From an uncultured Oscillospiraceae bacterium (GTDB lineage Bacteria; Bacillota; Clostridia; Oscillospirales; Ruminococcaceae), in contig CAJJZS010000002.1 of assembly GCA_905197685.1 (NCBI GenBank), forward strand, positions 1 through 64,000: a stretch of 64,000 bases of DNA. The letters are read 5' to 3'. This document shows positions 7,672 through 16,965 of the stretch, one piece after another. How positions within the stretch are numbered: the stretch's first letter is position 1; the number at the start of each line of letters is the position of its first letter. The notes under the pieces are model-generated. The model saw nothing but the letters and a program-made list of their open reading frames with translations. It was not told where the DNA came from and did not search any database. The translations under genes were made by a program, and so were the position numbers.

Positions 7672-9255
7672 TTAGAATCGGCTTATCAATCTGCCGTTTT
7701 CTAATGAAAAAACCCCGTCGCAGAGTGACAAAAGCTCCGTATCTATCCGATGAGTCACCTCAAACACCGTAACTTCCGGCAAAGAAAAGAGCATTCGTTC
7801 GATACTCTTTCGATTGTTATCGTCCAAAGCAGAGGTCGCTTCATCTAAGATAAGAATTTTCGGTTCTCTTAAAACAGCGCGGGCAATCGCAATTCTCTGC
7901 GCTTCTCCTCCGGAGCAGGAATCTTCCTTTAAGACTTCATTCCATCCGTTCGGCAAGTGCGAAAAAAATTCCTGCAATCCCAACTGAATAAATTGTTCTT
8001 TTAATTTCAAATCGGAAATCGGTTTTCCCAATGTCAGGTTGTTTCTGAGCGTATCCGAAAAGATGTGCGCTTTTTGCGGTAAATACAGTATTTCCTCGGC
8101 AGAAATATCATGCGGTATCGTAATGACGCCGCTGTCCGGAGAATACAATCCTCCCAACAATTTTGCCAGAGTTGATTTTCCGCTTCCCGACGCGCCGACA
8201 ATGACATATTTTCCGCCTTGATTGGCAGAAAAAGAAAAACGAAAAATTCCGCTTTTGCTGTTCGGATATTGAAAGGAAAGGTTTTCTGCGGATATTTTAT
8301 TGCCCCTGCGCAAAAAAGAAACGCTTTGTTCCTTGGTATATAAAATATCCTCACATTTTTTTCGCAAAGAACGGGTAGAGCGAATCTGCGCAAGAAAAGC
8401 GGGAACCTGTTCTAACGGAGCAACAATTCCCCCGATTAACTGAGAAATGCTGACAATTCCGCCAAGGCTGAGATACCCCTTTAGCACCAATGCCCCACCG
8501 AGTATCAGCGTACCTAAATAGGACACCGAACTAAAAAGCATGGAAATCCATGTTGCAAGATACAGGCTGTTTTCTGTTTTTGCCTGCTGTTTTCCCAAAT
8601 TTTGGTTGCTTTGACCATGTTTTTTGAGAAAATACCCTTTCGCCGAACAACTGATTATGGTTAAAAATCCATTCAGGCTGTCTCCGACATCGGAAAAATA
8701 ACATTCTCTTTTCTCGGAAAGCAATCTTTGATTTTGATCCAACCTCTTTCCCATCAGATGAGGGAGGAGAACAGAAAGCAGCCCCATTCCCAAGACAACT
8801 GCCGTAATGACAGGACTTAGCGCCGATACCGTAGCAAGCGACAGTAAAAAGCTCCATATCACACGATACAGTTCCAATTCTTTCATGAAATATCCTTCTG
8901 TAATTGCCTGACTGTCATTATTTAAAACAGAAAGATACTCTTTGTTTTTTTCACAAAATCGGGAATAAGAAAAGGATAAAATCCGCTCAAACAAACGGTC
9001 TTTCAGCAAACAATTTGCCCGGGTCAACAGCGCAACACGCAGAAAATGAACCAGCAGCAAACAAACAATATCTCCGGTTCCCAAAACAATCGCCCAAAAA
9101 GAAGCGTAAAGAAACCGTTGACTGTTCATCTGCATTGCCGCATCAAACAAAGGCTGAATCGAAAGGGCAAACGCAATCGAACAAAAACAAGAAATCGGGA
9201 TAAAAACAAGATATAAACTAAGACAGACTTTTTGACACTTTAAATATTGATTCAT
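7672..9255 (-). CDS. ABC half-transporter, stand-alone
   Basis: A 527-residue fused half-transporter, shorter than the two above. About six membrane segments lie in residues 10-290. The ATPase domain shows GASGSGKST, the signature CSGGEAQ, and Walker B LILDEATSALDD, typical of type-IV exporters. The start at 9255 was chosen because GGAGTG precedes it; another ATG at 9276 is possible. It is alone in its transcript, flanked by terminator 7615-7651, and may work as a homodimer. The substrate is unknown. Its position beside the two-component operon suggests, but does not prove, a functional link. Confidence 0.87.
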   Translation of the reverse strand: MNQYLKCQKVCLSLYLVFIPISCFCSIAFALSIQPLFDAAMQMNSQRFLYASFWAIVLGTGDIVCLLLVHFLRVALLTRANCLLKDRLFERILSFSYSRFCEKNKEYLSVLNNDSQAITEGYFMKELELYRVIWSFLLSLATVSALSPVITAVVLGMGLLSVLLPHLMGKRLDQNQRLLSEKRECYFSDVGDSLNGFLTIISCSAKGYFLKKHGQSNQNLGKQQAKTENSLYLATWISMLFSSVSYLGTLILGGALVLKGYLSLGGIVSISQLIGGIVAPLEQVPAFLAQIRSTRSLRKKCEDILYTKEQSVSFLRRGNKISAENLSFQYPNSKSGIFRFSFSANQGGKYVIVGASGSGKSTLAKLLGGLYSPDSGVITIPHDISAEEILYLPQKAHIFSDTLRNNLTLGKPISDLKLKEQFIQLGLQEFFSHLPNGWNEVLKEDSCSGGEAQRIAIARAVLREPKILILDEATSALDDNNRKSIERMLFSLPEVTVFEVTHRIDTELLSLCDGVFSLENGRLISRF

Positions 9256-9395
9256 GACGTACACTCCATTTATCATTTTGAATCGTTAGGTTGTCTGTCC
9301 CATTACAGATTATAAATCAAGCAGCTCATACAGATTCTCCTTCTTTCTTTTTTGAAAAGTCCAAGACAAAATGGAGTGAGTTTTTTGCCCTGTTT

Positions 9396-10073
9396 TTATA
9401 AAAACATTGTTAAAATAACGGTGATAATCCCTGCCACACCAATGGCAATCCCGCTCATCGCGCCTTCCACCTCGCCTAATTCCAGGGCTTTGCTGGTTCC
9501 CAATGCGTGGCTGCAAGTGCCGATGGCAATCCCTGCTTCCACCGGATTTTTTACGCGAAAAATTCGGATAAAAATCGGAGCCAATACTGCGCCGAAAATT
9601 CCGGTAACAATCACTGCCGCTACCGTAATCGGAACAATTCCCCCTTGCTGCTTGGAAATTTCCATCGCAATCGGCGTTGTTACGCTTTTGGGAATCAAAG
9701 AAGCGGTTAGCTCATCGCTCAGTCCAAAAAGCCGACACAAAATCAGAACGCTTGCAATCGAGGCAACCGAACCGGTAAATGTCCCCGCTAAAATGGGAAT
9801 CAGGTTCTTTTTTAACACTTCCCATTGACTGTATACAGAAATTGCCAAGGCGGCAGTCGCCGGAGCCAAAAACATGGAAATGATCTGTCCGCCTTGTTGA
9901 AAATCTTCCAACGGTACGGAAAATACCTGAAGAAAAGCAATACAGATACAAATTGCAATCAAAAGAGGATTGGCTAACGGAGAACGCGTTTTTCGGTTGA
10001 TCCACAGTCCGATTTCAAAAGAAAAGATACAAAGCACAATCCCAAACAACGGCGAAGAAAAAACAGAACTCAT
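9396..10073 (-). CDS. lrgB: LrgB/CidB family membrane protein
   Basis: A 225-residue, very hydrophobic protein with the LrgB signatures SVTTPIAMEIS and a GTCSHALGTSKALE block near residue 180. LrgB works with the holin-like LrgA in murein hydrolase control and, in some species, in export of small carboxylates such as pyruvate. It starts at 10073 behind AAGGAGGG. The stop of lrgA overlaps this region closely (10075), so the two are translationally coupled. No LytSR pair adjoins them; the LytTR regulator about 2 kb downstream is the nearest of that family. Confidence 0.9.
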   Translation of the reverse strand: MSSVFSSPLFGIVLCIFSFEIGLWINRKTRSPLANPLLIAICICIAFLQVFSVPLEDFQQGGQIISMFLAPATAALAISVYSQWEVLKKNLIPILAGTFTGSVASIASVLILCRLFGLSDELTASLIPKSVTTPIAMEISKQQGGIVPITVAAVIVTGIFGAVLAPIFIRIFRVKNPVEAGIAIGTCSHALGTSKALELGEVEGAMSGIAIGVAGIITVILTMFL

Positions 10074-10074
10074 C

Positions 10075-10470
10075 TTATCTTCCCTCCTTTTTGGATTCAA
10101 TCCGCATTTGCTGCCACCTGTTTTGCCACTTCATGACAAGACGAATGGTAAAGGCAGACACTGCAAAGGTAATGATTGTGGTAAGCAGACAAATCAACAG
10201 CAAGGGTAGAATCTTCCCTTTCAGCAGTTCGGTCTGCTCTATCAAAGCCACCCCGGATGGAATAAAGAAAAACGCCATATTCTTTAACAGAAAATCCGTT
10301 TTTTCCCGAATATGCTCCACCTTGAGCAGCCCTATTAAAAGCAGGAGAAACAGCAAAATCATGCTGATTACGCTGGAGGGGAAAACAAAGGGCAGCAACG
10401 AAGCAATCCATTCTCCCAACAAACAGATACCGAATACAATCCCAATCTGAACAAGCAGCTTTACTTTCAT
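10075..10470 (-). CDS. lrgA: LrgA/CidA family holin-like protein
   Basis: A 131-residue protein with four predicted membrane segments and the family PSSVISMILLFLLL region after the first helix pair. It is the membrane partner of LrgB. The start at 10470 has an AAGG site; a longer frame begins upstream without one. First gene of the lrgAB operon. Confidence 0.88.
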   Translation of the reverse strand: MKVKLLVQIGIVFGICLLGEWIASLLPFVFPSSVISMILLFLLLLIGLLKVEHIREKTDFLLKNMAFFFIPSGVALIEQTELLKGKILPLLLICLLTTIITFAVSAFTIRLVMKWQNRWQQMRIESKKEGR

Positions 10471-10526
10471 AAAAAACCTTCTATCTTTGATACACATTTG
10501 CAGCAAGTGTCCCTGCACAGATTTTT

Positions 10527-10555
10527 ATTATAGCACAAACAGTTTCTTCGCTCAA
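10527..10555 (-). promoter_or_regulatory. Sigma-A promoter of lrgAB
   Basis: TTGAGC (10550-10555) and TATAAT (10527-10532) on the minus strand, 17-base spacer, with TGC before the -10 box. Confidence 0.7.
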
Positions 10556-10586
10556 GTTTTTTCTAAAGATAAAAGATAAATTTCAA

Positions 10587-10622
10587 GACAAAAAGGCAAG
10601 GGAAACCGTTTTCCCTTGCCTT
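10587..10622 (-). terminator. Terminator of the CBS protein operon
   Basis: AAGGCAAGGGAAA (10593-10605) pairs with TTTTCCCTTGCCTT (10609-10622). On the minus strand the stem runs into TTTTTG. Confidence 0.85.
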
Positions 10623-10629
10623 CATTTCA

Positions 10630-11829
10630 CTATGCCTGAGCCACTTCCTGGTCGCCCTCGGTTTTTGTTGTTTCTTCCGGTTCAGTCTGTTCCTGATTTT
10701 CAGGCTGCTCCTGTGTCTCCGGTGTAATTGTCTGCGGAACTTCGTTTGCAGGAGGAGGCGTCTGCTCCGAAATCTGCGGAATTTCCGGAACCGCGCCGTC
10801 CGGCGGGTCTTTAATTCCAACCAGCTGATAATTTCCCTCTACCTTTTTCATTTCATAAATCATATATTTGCTCGGTACAGGTTCGCCGGTTTCACCGCGG
10901 ATACTCTGCATCCACTGATTGTCCGGCGCCAGATAGCCGACTGTCAGTTCAAACACATCTCCGTTACGGGTAATTTCTTCTACCTGAGGCGTATAAAGGA
11001 CCGTTGCATCGACCGGCACATAATAGGTCTGTGTTTCCTCGTCAAAAGAATAAATTGACAGATAATCCTCAAAAGACTGATGCTTTAAAGTGACGCTGCT
11101 GCCAAACAACTTATTGCAGGCAACATCTACATCACTTTTGGGAACAGAAACCATATTGCCGTCGCCGATTACATATTTTTCATTGTTATCAATAATTGCC
11201 GACCAGATAGAAGAACGCAGCAAAGCCAAATCTCCCATTTCATTCGGGTCTTCAAACGGAACCGGGTCAAACATCAGAACAGGCAGAATGATATTTTCAA
11301 ATTCTTTTTTCTGCTTGGAATTGTCAATCAGATTTTCGGTTGCCCGAACGCCGAATACAATCACGGTAATTAACCCGATGACTGCAAGCAGGACAAAAAA
11401 TCCGCCAATCGGCACAGCCGCGGAATATTTTCGTTTTCGTGTCTTTTGACGCGCTTTTTCTTTTGCGGAAGATTTTCCCTGATTGTTCCTGTCTTTCTCG
11501 GAAACTGTTTTTTCTTTTCCGTTTAGGTTTATTTCTTCTTGCTTTGATTGCTGCAAAGAATCTTCCGAAGAAGAATTTTGTTCTTCTTGTTCTTCTGCCT
11601 TTTCGGAAGATTTTGCCTGTTCCGAATCAGGCATCTTAGCTTCCTGTTCTTTTTCCGACTCTTTTTCTTCGCCCTTTTCTTTTGGGGACTCCTGATTTTC
11701 GGCAGATGCCGGCTTTGATTCTTCCTTTAAGTCGGAAGCGGTTTCTTTTTCGGTTTCAGCGGCAGTTTTGGTTTTTTCTATCTTCTGCCAATCCTGCGTT
11801 CCCTTTTTTGCGGGTTTTCTTCTTGACAT
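10630..11829 (-). CDS. Membrane protein with long acidic cytoplasmic region, unknown function
   Basis: A 399-residue protein not assigned to a family. Residues 1-130 are a low-complexity region rich in Lys, Glu, Ser and Gln. One membrane segment follows at about 138-165 (VPIGGFFVLLAVIGLITVIVF). Residues 170-345 form a predicted extracytoplasmic domain, and the last 50 residues are a Pro/Glu/Thr-rich tail. The orientation is inferred from the basic residues before the helix. It starts 14 bases after the CBS-domain gene and shares its transcript. The ribosome site is weak (GGGGTTGAG). It resembles two other membrane-anchored, acidic-linker proteins in this window only in architecture. Confidence 0.75.
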   Translation of the reverse strand: MSRRKPAKKGTQDWQKIEKTKTAAETEKETASDLKEESKPASAENQESPKEKGEEKESEKEQEAKMPDSEQAKSSEKAEEQEEQNSSSEDSLQQSKQEEINLNGKEKTVSEKDRNNQGKSSAKEKARQKTRKRKYSAAVPIGGFFVLLAVIGLITVIVFGVRATENLIDNSKQKKEFENIILPVLMFDPVPFEDPNEMGDLALLRSSIWSAIIDNNEKYVIGDGNMVSVPKSDVDVACNKLFGSSVTLKHQSFEDYLSIYSFDEETQTYYVPVDATVLYTPQVEEITRNGDVFELTVGYLAPDNQWMQSIRGETGEPVPSKYMIYEMKKVEGNYQLVGIKDPPDGAVPEIPQISEQTPPPANEVPQTITPETQEQPENQEQTEPEETTKTEGDQEVAQA

Positions 11830-11843
11830 TACTCAACCCCATT

Positions 11844-13124
11844 TCATTCATGGTCTGCCGCCTGACACTGCGGCAGGATTTCTATTTTTAATTTTGTAAT
11901 TCTCTGTTCGTCCATCGCAGTTACCGTAACGCGCAGATTGCGATACACAAACGATTCCCCTACCTGAGGGATATGTTCCAGCTGTTCCAAAGTCCAGCCG
12001 CTGACTGTGTTGTAATCGCTTTCAAAGGAACGGTTTTCCTCGTCCAGTTCCTCCATCAGGTCATAAACATTGTAGTCGCCGCTTACTTCATAAACGGAAT
12101 CGCTTTTCTTTACCAGCTCTTCTTCAAATTCATCGTATTCGTCCCAGATTTCTCCAACCAGTTCCTCTACGATGTCCTCAATGGTGATAAGACCCATTGT
12201 GCCGCCGTAATCATCGGTAACGATGGCAAGGGGCATTTTTTCTTTGCGCAGTTTTTCCAACAAACGGGAAATATTCATCGTTTTGTGGACAAACAGGCAT
12301 CTGGTCAGCAAAGAACGAATATCATGCTCTGTGTTGCTGATTTCGTCCTCCAAAATGTCGCGAACATGGACAAGACCGATGATGTTGTCAACTGTGTTTT
12401 CATAAACCGGAATACGGGAAACCTTGCTGTTTTTTGCAAGTTCCAAAATTTCTTCCCAGCTGTCTTCCACGTCCAAAGCAATCATATCGACACGAGGGGT
12501 CAGAATTTCCTGTACTTCAATCTCGTCCAATTCCAAAGCAGACTGAACAAGGTCGCTTTCCCTTTCCTCCAAAACGCCCTCATCTTCAATGGATTCCACA
12601 ATATACTTTAATTCTTCTTCTGTTACCGAAGGCTTTTCGCTGTCTTCGCTTCCGGTAAATTTTGCCATAAAGCGGGCTAATGCGTTCAAGATTGCCACAA
12701 GTGGTTTAAAGATAACCATCAAAACGCTGATTGGACCGGAAACTGCCATTGCAAGGGAATCCGCATTGCTTTTTGCATAATTTTTCGGAAGAACCTCGCC
12801 GCAAATCAAAACAACAACAGTCATAACAACCGTTGATACTGCCGCGCCCTTTTCTGCACCCAACAGTACGGTAAAAATAACCGTTGCAAGAGATGCCGAA
12901 GCGATGTTTACAATGTTGTTTCCAATCAGTACCGTAGAAATCATGCTCTCATAGTTTTCTGCGATACGCAATGTTTTCGCGGCTTTTTGATCTCCGTTTT
13001 CCGCCATGTTTTTCAAACGGATCTTGTTTACACTGGTTAATGCTGTCTCCGACCCGGAGAAAAACGCCGAAAGCGCCACACAAATCACTACCAATAAATA
13101 AGATAACCCGCTGCTACTGTCCAA
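11844..13124 (-). CDS. CNNM/HlyC/CorC family transporter with CBS domains
   Basis: A 426-residue protein. The N-terminal CNNM (DUF21) membrane domain covers about residues 1-190 with the SGSETALTSVNKIRL start typical of the family. A CBS domain pair covers about 205-320, including TPRVDMIALD and the VTDDYGGTMGLITIEDI block. A CorC/HlyC C-terminal domain follows. The family is linked to Mg2+ or Co2+ movement; the older haemolysin name is misleading. Monocistronic start, with the acidic membrane protein downstream. Confidence 0.93.
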   Translation of the reverse strand: MDSSSGLSYLLVVICVALSAFFSGSETALTSVNKIRLKNMAENGDQKAAKTLRIAENYESMISTVLIGNNIVNIASASLATVIFTVLLGAEKGAAVSTVVMTVVVLICGEVLPKNYAKSNADSLAMAVSGPISVLMVIFKPLVAILNALARFMAKFTGSEDSEKPSVTEEELKYIVESIEDEGVLEERESDLVQSALELDEIEVQEILTPRVDMIALDVEDSWEEILELAKNSKVSRIPVYENTVDNIIGLVHVRDILEDEISNTEHDIRSLLTRCLFVHKTMNISRLLEKLRKEKMPLAIVTDDYGGTMGLITIEDIVEELVGEIWDEYDEFEEELVKKSDSVYEVSGDYNVYDLMEELDEENRSFESDYNTVSGWTLEQLEHIPQVGESFVYRNLRVTVTAMDEQRITKLKIEILPQCQAADHE

Positions 13125-13199
13125 AATTCATCAGCTCTACTTTCTTTATGATTTATATTCTGAAGCGCAGTTGCGATACTGCCGCTCAGTCTGTATTTT

Positions 13200-13228
13200 A
13201 TTTTATCAGAATTCTTCTTATTTCACAA
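13200..13228 (-). promoter_or_regulatory. Promoter of the CNNM gene
   Basis: TTGTGA (13223-13228) and TAAAAT (13200-13205) on the minus strand, 17-base spacer, TGA before the -10 box. Apart from this and the terminator at 13374-13413, the 13125-13461 gap shows nothing I can support. Confidence 0.55.
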
Positions 13229-13373
13229 GTTTTTTTGTGATTTATTTACATTGATTTCATACCTTTCCGACTTTATCAGAAAAAGGAGCGTTCGTTTTCT
13301 TCGGTTTGCTTGCGTTTTTTCTGTTTTTTCTTTCTTTTCTTCCTTTATATTATGTTTTTTTAATCCTCATGAC

Positions 13374-13413
13374 AAAAACGGACACCCTCGAAAAGTCGAA
13401 GATGCCCGTTTTT
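13374..13413 (-). terminator. Terminator of the corrinoid transport operon
   Basis: AAAAACGG (13374-13381) pairs with CCGTTTTT (13406-13413), with inner TCGA/TCGA pairing. T run on the minus strand. Confidence 0.8.
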
Positions 13414-13461
13414 GATGAGAGTGCAAGAAAGGCAGTAGTGATACCTTCAGTAGAAATCAAG

Positions 13462-13806
13462 TTAATGTGTACCGTCCACCAAAACAGCTCCCTGTTCTTT
13501 CAGGCGGTCGGCAACCCGCTGAATGGTGGGACATCGGGAAGAATCTTTTTTCTTGGTGCAAACGCCCATATGAACCGCATCGGGACGGATACTCAACAGG
13601 CGTTCTACCTTTTCCTCCATTCCCTCGTCCCAGATTCCTTCCCCGTTTTCATCGCAGCCGTTACACTGAAAAAATGCTTCCAGCTCAATCGGCTCGTCCA
13701 AATATTGTTCAAATGTCTTTGTTTTTTGATTAAACGCCTTTAGACAGGCAGCTCCCGTACAAACACGGCTTGCCTTCTTACAGGTTAATATCACAATCTT
13801 TTTCAT
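13462..13806 (-). CDS. CGGC-domain putative metal-binding protein
   Basis: A 114-residue cytoplasmic protein rich in Cys. Cysteines cluster as CTGAAC, CNGC and GVCTKK...SRC. This is the CGGC-domain pattern, with CNGC in place of the name-giving motif. The family is thought to bind metal; no function is established. It begins just 13 bases after the ATPase gene with an AGGAGGAA site and is the last gene of the riboswitch-controlled operon before the terminator. The context suggests a role in corrinoid or cobalt handling, which is inference only. Confidence 0.8.
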   Translation of the reverse strand: MKKIVILTCKKASRVCTGAACLKAFNQKTKTFEQYLDEPIELEAFFQCNGCDENGEGIWDEGMEEKVERLLSIRPDAVHMGVCTKKKDSSRCPTIQRVADRLKEQGAVLVDGTH

Positions 13807-13819
13807 CGTTTCCTCCTGA

Positions 13820-14611
13820 TTATCCAATCGGATTTTTCTCCTGTTTCCGGTGCTGCGCGTGGTATAAAATATGGATTTGTCCCTGATAATCGGTATAAAG
13901 TTCTGCATCTACTTCGTAAATTTCACGAATTAACTCCGGCGTTAAAATCTCTTTCGGTGTTCCCTGCGCCACAATTTCTCCTTTTTTTAAAACATATAAG
14001 CGGTCGCAGTACATCGCCGCAATATTTAAGTCATGGATTGCCGAAATCACAGTGCGGTTTAACCCTTTTACAATATCCATCAGTTGAAGCTGATATTTGA
14101 TATCCAAATGGTTGGTCGGTTCATCCAAAATCAAACACGGAGTTTGCTGCGCTAAAGCGCGCGCCAAAATGATTCGCTGTTGTTCGCCGCCGGACAAAGT
14201 GGAAAAGGAACGATCTTCAAAACTTTCCATTCCCACCGTTTTTAAAGCATCGCGGACAATCCGGTAATCCTGCGCATTATCCCGTTCCAAAGCCCGTTTG
14301 TGCGGAGCGCGTCCCATCAACACAACTTCTTTTACGCTAAAATCAAAATTATAGTAGTTGTGCTGCGCAACTACGGCAATTTTTCTTGCCGATTCGTTGA
14401 CGCGGTAGGTATGCAGCTCCTGCCCGTCTAAATAAATTGCTCCTCCGGTCGGAGAAAGAACGCGATAAACACACTTGAGCAGGGTACTTTTTCCGCTGCC
14501 GTTCGGTCCGATTACTCCGACAAATTCCTTGTCATTGATTTGAAGGTCAATCCCCTTTAAAATCTCCGCGCTGCCTAATACTGCGCGAAGCTGTTCTGTT
14601 GTAATCTGCAT
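13820..14611 (-). CDS. btuD: Corrinoid ABC transporter ATPase
   Basis: A 263-residue FecE/BtuD-type ATPase. It has Walker A GPNGSGKST near residue 37, signature LSGGEQQR, and Walker B LILDEPTNHLD. The start at 14611 follows TGGAGGAAAAG, and its ATG overlaps the permease stop by one base; a longer frame to 14776 lies within the permease gene and is unlikely. The same family serves iron-siderophore import; the cobalamin riboswitch on this operon favours corrinoid. Confidence 0.9.
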   Translation of the reverse strand: MQITTEQLRAVLGSAEILKGIDLQINDKEFVGVIGPNGSGKSTLLKCVYRVLSPTGGAIYLDGQELHTYRVNESARKIAVVAQHNYYNFDFSVKEVVLMGRAPHKRALERDNAQDYRIVRDALKTVGMESFEDRSFSTLSGGEQQRIILARALAQQTPCLILDEPTNHLDIKYQLQLMDIVKGLNRTVISAIHDLNIAAMYCDRLYVLKKGEIVAQGTPKEILTPELIREIYEVDAELYTDYQGQIHILYHAQHRKQEKNPIG

Positions 14612-15693
14612 TACTCTTTTCCTCCAAATCCGTACTTCTTCCGCGCCATCAAATAGATAAATACCGGCGCGCCCACCAAAGAGGTGAGAATACCAATCGG
14701 AAGTTCGGTGCGTTCCAATAAAACGCGGCACAACACGTCCGCCCATAACAGGAATAACGCCCCCAGCAAAGCGCACAGCGGAATCAACTTTTTGTGGTCT
14801 GTTCCGAACAGCATACGAACCATATGCGGGATAATCAATCCGACAAACCCGATAACACCCGCCGCATAAACGGAAAAGCCGACCATCAAAGAAGCGACAA
14901 CCAGATAGATAATTCTGCGGTGATGCAAATCCGTTCCCAAAGTAATCGCGGACTCATCTCCCAAAAGCATCAGGTTTAAAGTGCGGTATTGGCTCCAGAA
15001 AAACAGGATACCGACAGCGCCGGTAATCAGCAAGATCACGTTGGTTTCCCAGTTTGCCGCGGCAAGACTTCCCATTGTCCAGCGAACAACGGCATTTACT
15101 GCGCCGGAACTGTTGTTCTTTACATAAAGTAAAAAATTAGAAAGAGCGCCGCAGATAGAAGAAAGCGCCGTTCCTGCCAAAATCAGCTTCACCGAGGTTG
15201 CTTTCCCGCCGACATTAGCAAGAAAAATAACGCCGACAGAAACCGCAAACGCTCCCAAAAATGCCATTACTCCGACATAGCTTTCTCCGAAAGCCACTCC
15301 AATCCCCATCAGAATCGCTAAAGTGGCTCCCAAAGAGGCTCCCGAGGAAATGCCCAGAACATAAGGGTCTGCCAGAGGGTTTTTCACAATCGCCTGCATA
15401 ACAACACCGGCAATCGCCAAACTGCTTCCGATTGCGATGGCAAGTACCAGACGCGGCAACCGGACAAACCAGACAATATCGCTCATACTGCCCGAACCGT
15501 AAACCTGAGCGTCTCCGATTCCGAACAGTTTAAACAAAATCACGCGATAAACATCTCCGACCGCCAAATCTACCGACCCTATCGTAACCGCCCACAAAAG
15601 GGAAAATATCAATGCGGCGGCAAGGAATAAAATTGCCGCGATATAAATCGGCTTTCCTTGAAAAATGCCGTTTTTTAAATCTACTTTTTTCAT
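14611..15693 (-). CDS. btuC: Corrinoid ABC transporter permease (FecCD/BtuC family)
   Basis: A 360-residue FecCD-family permease with about ten membrane segments. Family signatures include the LPRLVLAIAIGSSLAIAG region, NPLADPYVLGISSGASLGA, and GFVGLIIPHMVRML. It dimerises in the membrane and passes the ligand from the lipoprotein to the cytoplasm, driven by the ATPase. It lies 17 bases after the lipoprotein gene and overlaps the ATPase start. Confidence 0.93.
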   Translation of the reverse strand: MKKVDLKNGIFQGKPIYIAAILFLAAALIFSLLWAVTIGSVDLAVGDVYRVILFKLFGIGDAQVYGSGSMSDIVWFVRLPRLVLAIAIGSSLAIAGVVMQAIVKNPLADPYVLGISSGASLGATLAILMGIGVAFGESYVGVMAFLGAFAVSVGVIFLANVGGKATSVKLILAGTALSSICGALSNFLLYVKNNSSGAVNAVVRWTMGSLAAANWETNVILLITGAVGILFFWSQYRTLNLMLLGDESAITLGTDLHHRRIIYLVVASLMVGFSVYAAGVIGFVGLIIPHMVRMLFGTDHKKLIPLCALLGALFLLWADVLCRVLLERTELPIGILTSLVGAPVFIYLMARKKYGFGGKE

Positions 15694-15710
15694 CGGTTTT
15701 CCCTATCGGA

Positions 15711-16808
15711 TTACTGATACAGTTCCGGATAAAGATTGGTGGAAATATCCAAAATGCCGTCCAATGTTCTTAAACCGGAGCAATAAATTCCGGAAAGGTT
15801 GATTCCGAATACTCTGTTATTTTTTACAGCGTCTAAAGATGCAAATTTCGGATCTTCGGTAATCAGCTTTGTAATATTTTCGCCGTTGTACTCGGTGTCG
15901 TTTACATCGTATCCGTCATACCATACCATAAAAATTGCGTCCGGATTTGCGGCAATCAAATCTTCTGCGCTGATATTGCCGTTTTCACCGTGTTTGCCGA
16001 CAATCAAGTCTGCTCCGCCGTTTACCGCTACGTTTCCGCCCAGAGTATCTTCACCATATACTCGATAGGTTCCGCCTTCATCTTCCAGAACTGCCGCAGT
16101 CAGTTTTTCTTTGCCTTCCAGATGTTTGTTTACTTTCTCAACTTCCCCCTTAATCTGGTCTACCAAAGCCTGCGCTTTTTCTTTCACATCAAAGATTTTT
16201 CCGATTGTTAAAATATCTTCACATTCTTCATTGATTGTCTGCGGGTTTTCTGCTGCCGGTCCGCGGCAAGCGCTGTTGAGCGACATATAAGTACCGACTC
16301 CGCGCTCATGCCAGAATCCCACATCTCCCAGACGCTTGTCATCAAAGGTGCTGTACCAACCAATGATGCAGTCCGGCTCCAATGCGATAATTTCTTCTTT
16401 GGTCGGCATACTGTCATAGTAGTTGATTTTTTCAAACTCGTCTTTCAGGTCTTCCCTGATTTCTCCGTCCAATCCGTATGCGCCGACAATTTTATCACCA
16501 AGTCCCAGCGCAAGCATCGCTTCGATATTGTTCTGGTTTTGTACCCAGACCTTTTCCGGAGCCTTTTCAAAGGTGAAATCAACCTTTTCCTTTGCATAGT
16601 TATAGGTAGTAACAGTAAGCGGATAATTTTCGCTTACCTGAGCTTCCGGAGTCTCCTTTTGCTCCTCCTGTTTCGGAGTGTCCTGCTGTTCTGTCTGTTC
16701 CTGTTGAACTTCTGTCGGAACTTCTTCCTGTTTTTCGCCGGAGCCGCAGGCAGTAAAACTTGCTGCGCACATTGCGGCGCATAAGAAAAGCGCAATCATT
16801 TTTTTCAT
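15711..16808 (-). CDS. btuF: Corrinoid-binding lipoprotein of the ABC transporter
   Basis: A 365-residue substrate-binding protein. The N-terminus is a lipoprotein signal with Cys21 as the lipidation site (FTAC). A Glu/Gln-rich linker follows to about residue 55, then a two-lobed periplasmic-binding fold of the FecB/BtuF type, with the EEIIALEPDCIIGW and DLIAANPDAIFMVWYDG blocks. The ATG follows AAAGGAG. It is the first gene downstream of a cobalamin riboswitch, which is the main reason for assigning corrinoid rather than siderophore. Confidence 0.9.
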   Translation of the reverse strand: MKKMIALFLCAAMCAASFTACGSGEKQEEVPTEVQQEQTEQQDTPKQEEQKETPEAQVSENYPLTVTTYNYAKEKVDFTFEKAPEKVWVQNQNNIEAMLALGLGDKIVGAYGLDGEIREDLKDEFEKINYYDSMPTKEEIIALEPDCIIGWYSTFDDKRLGDVGFWHERGVGTYMSLNSACRGPAAENPQTINEECEDILTIGKIFDVKEKAQALVDQIKGEVEKVNKHLEGKEKLTAAVLEDEGGTYRVYGEDTLGGNVAVNGGADLIVGKHGENGNISAEDLIAANPDAIFMVWYDGYDVNDTEYNGENITKLITEDPKFASLDAVKNNRVFGINLSGIYCSGLRTLDGILDISTNLYPELYQ

Positions 16809-16831
16809 GGGTACAATCTCCTTTGTTATGT

Positions 16832-16870
16832 AAAAAAATAAACCGCAGAACTCTAAAAAGTCCTGCGGTT
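16832..16870 (-). terminator. Expression-platform terminator of the cobalamin riboswitch
   Basis: AACCGCAG (16841-16848) pairs with CTGCGGTT (16863-16870), with inner ACT/AGT pairing. On the minus strand it is followed by TTTATTTTTTT. It lies between aptamer and btuF start codon, so it would stop transcription when the ligand is bound. Confidence 0.8.
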
Positions 16871-16965
16871 GGCAACAAAAACGAATTTCCGAAAACCGAT
16901 TTTCGATTTAAGGAAAAACAAAGGCGACGCTTCTTGAGTCCGAAAAAGCATCGTTATCCAACCTT

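Noticed and set aside
13306..13743. Plus-strand frame opposite the CGGC gene
   Set aside because: It is a mirror of the Cys-rich gene and its terminator; no ribosome site.
14612..14776. Upstream extension of the BtuD reading frame
   Set aside because: It lies inside the permease gene; the ATG at 14611 has a strong ribosome site.
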